This document shows, in pieces, positions 62,463-64,000 of a stretch of 64,000 nt of DNA (position 1 is its first letter; every line of letters begins with the position of its first letter). The DNA comes from Allomyces macrogynus ATCC 38327 (Eukaryota > Blastocladiomycota > Blastocladiomycetes > Blastocladiales > Blastocladiaceae): the NCBI GenBank assembly GCA_000151295.1, contig GG745332.1:1195738-1259737 (forward strand). Direction: 5' to 3'. Position numbers and translations under genes: made by a program. The notes below the pieces were generated by a model that worked only from the letters and a program-made list of their open reading frames with translations, did not search any database and was not told the DNA's origin.

Positions 62463-64000
62463 TTACAGCAGCATGCGGCGCGGGTCCTCAATCGCCTCCT
62501 TGAGCTTCATGAGGAACGTGGTAGCCTCACGACCGTCGATCAGGCGGTGGTCGTAGGTCAGGCACACGTACATGACGGGCCGGATCTCAATCTTGCCGTT
62601 CACCACGACGGCGCGCTCCTTGACGGCGTGCATGCCGAGAATCGCCGACTGCGGCATGTTGATGATGGGCGTGCCAAACATGGACCCGAACACGCCGCCG
62701 TTCGAAATCGTGAACGTGCCGCCAGCCATATCCTCGATCGAGATCTTGTTGTCACGGGCCTTGGCCGCCATGTCGGCGAGTGCGCGCTCGACGTCGAGGA
62801 ACGACATGTTCTGGCAGTCACGCAGGACGGGCGTGACGAGACCCTTGGGCGTGGCGACGGCAACCGAGATATCGACAAACGACGGGTAGACGGTATGGTC
62901 GCCGTCGATGCGCGCATTCACGACGGGCACGTGCTTCATCGCATAGGTCGTCGCCTTGACAAACGCCGACATGAACCCGAGCTTGACGCCATGCTCCTTG
63001 AGCGCCGCGTCCTTGTACTTGTTGCGGAACTCCATGATGTTCGACATGTCAATCTCGTTGAAGGTCGTCAGCGACGCCGCCGTGTTCTGCGACTCCTTGA
63101 GACGCTCAGCGATGCGCAGACGCATGCGCGACATCTTGACGCGCTCCTCGGTGCGCGCACTGGTCACGGCAGCCTGCACGGCCGCAGCGGGGGCCGCGGG
63201 CGCGGGGGCCGCCGGGGCAGGGGCAGCAGCCGGGGCCGCCGCGGGCTTGGCGGCCGGTGCGGGAGCAGCAGCTGCGGGGGCAGGAGCAGCGGCAACCGGC
63301 GCGGGCGCGGCGACCGGAGCGGCCTCGGCCTTGGGGGCAGCGGGCGCCGGGGCAGCGGCAGCGGGGGCTGATGCAGCGTAAACATATCGTCACGACACAG
63401 ATCAGCTTCACGGCGAGCGCATTTTCGCAACCGCAAGTCCAGGAAAAACGGCGTACCCTCGGACGCGTCCTTCTTCTCGAGCTTGAACAGGTCAGCAGCG
63501 ACAACGACCGTGTCCTCCTCGTTGGCAAACTGCTCAACGATAACACCCGATGCGGGCGCGTTGACGGCAACATCGATCTTGTCGGTCTCAATGGTCGCAA
63601 CCTCCTCGTCGGCCTTGACAAAGTCGCCGACCTCTAGATTATCGAGAACAATGCAAAATGCGGGGCTATTCGTGAGTTTTCCAGTCACGCAGCAGGGGCG
63701 GCGCGCCACCGCCGCCCGGATGCGGGGAACGGAGCGCATGGACGCGTCGCCATGCACGTTGCATCGTACTCCCGGCGTGTTGCCGCGCGCGTGCCGGGAT
63801 CAAGCGATCAAGAGACACGTACTCTTGTGCCACGTCTTGAGCGTGCCCTCGGAGATGGAGTCGGCCATTTGCGGGACCTTGACGGTCACGACATCGGCTA
63901 ACAGAGGGTCAGCACAGCGGGTCAGTCGACTGGAATGTCAGCAGCGCGAGCACCGGAGCATAGTAACAAACCGTAGGAGCGAGCCTGAACGGCCGTGAGC
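62463..64000 (-). CDS. KGD2: dihydrolipoyl succinyltransferase, E2 of 2-oxoglutarate dehydrogenase (5' partial)
   Basis: Exons on the minus strand are 63972..>64000, 63823..63897, 63457..63633 and 62463..63367; the start lies beyond the window. Visible parts in order: the end of a presequence (AVQARSY); a lipoyl domain ([20 protein letters not shown], then [20 protein letters not shown] with the lipoylated Lys in TDKID); a long Ala/Pro linker. The catalytic domain has [69 protein letters not shown] and the active-site [11 protein letters not shown]. No E1/E3-binding domain is seen between linker and catalytic core, as in KGD2/DLST. It transfers succinyl groups to CoA in the mitochondrial TCA cycle. 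All visible introns are phase 1. Confidence 0.95.

Overview
The window looks like nuclear DNA from an early-diverging, probably zoosporic fungus. Blastocladiomycota of the Allomyces/Catenaria type is my best guess, inferred from character and not from any search. The DNA is GC-rich. Genes are compact and carry many short spliceosomal introns, mostly about 60 to 120 bp. Fungal genes such as an SHO1-type osmosensor, TMA20, a KAR5-type karyogamy protein and an ARV1 homologue are present. There is no operon structure, and I found no rRNA, tRNA or CRISPR array. Because of the GC content, long open frames occur on every strand. I accepted genes on domain homology, splice-phase closure and codon-like composition, not on ORF length.

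Layout. 0-9 kb: mitochondrial BolA (BOL3), a large unknown protein, TMA20/MCTS1, a PP2C phosphatase, a small membrane protein and a GPI-anchored Cys-rich wall protein. 9-24 kb: a seven-helix membrane protein, a 1,828-residue Gln-rich protein ending in a degenerate DEAD-box helicase, an ankyrin-repeat protein and a damaged or divergent tandem relative of it. 24-36.6 kb: F-box/WD40 protein, complex I subunit NDUFS8 head-to-head with LYRM2, a coiled-coil protein, a disordered basic protein, SHO1 and an MGR3-like mitochondrial TPR protein. 36.8-41.6 kb: an apparently intact DIRS-type retrotransposon (gag, RT/RNase H, tyrosine recombinase, inverted terminal repeats, internal complementary region). 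It ends about 80 bp before the ARV1 start codon. 41.7-54.2 kb: ARV1, KAR5/GEX1/Brambleberry-type nuclear fusion protein, DUS1, an unknown helical protein, replication factor C subunit and CCT2. 54-64 kb: a pseudogene fragment, a cytochrome P450, a decayed receptor-like membrane protein related to that fragment, a secreted Cys-rich protein and the 3' part of KGD2 (2-oxoglutarate dehydrogenase E2), which runs off the right edge.

Functional threads are mitochondrial energy metabolism (BOL3, NDUFS8, LYRM2, KGD2, the MGR3-like protein), translation and tRNA modification (TMA20, DUS1), protein folding (CCT2), DNA replication (RFC), osmosensing and surface (SHO1, wall protein, receptor relics) and sexual fusion (KAR5). 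For most genes the exon junctions were placed by hand. Total coding length is a multiple of three in every model I call spliced, except those marked approximate. Donor sites across the window favour GTACGT-like sequence, with C at intron position +4.
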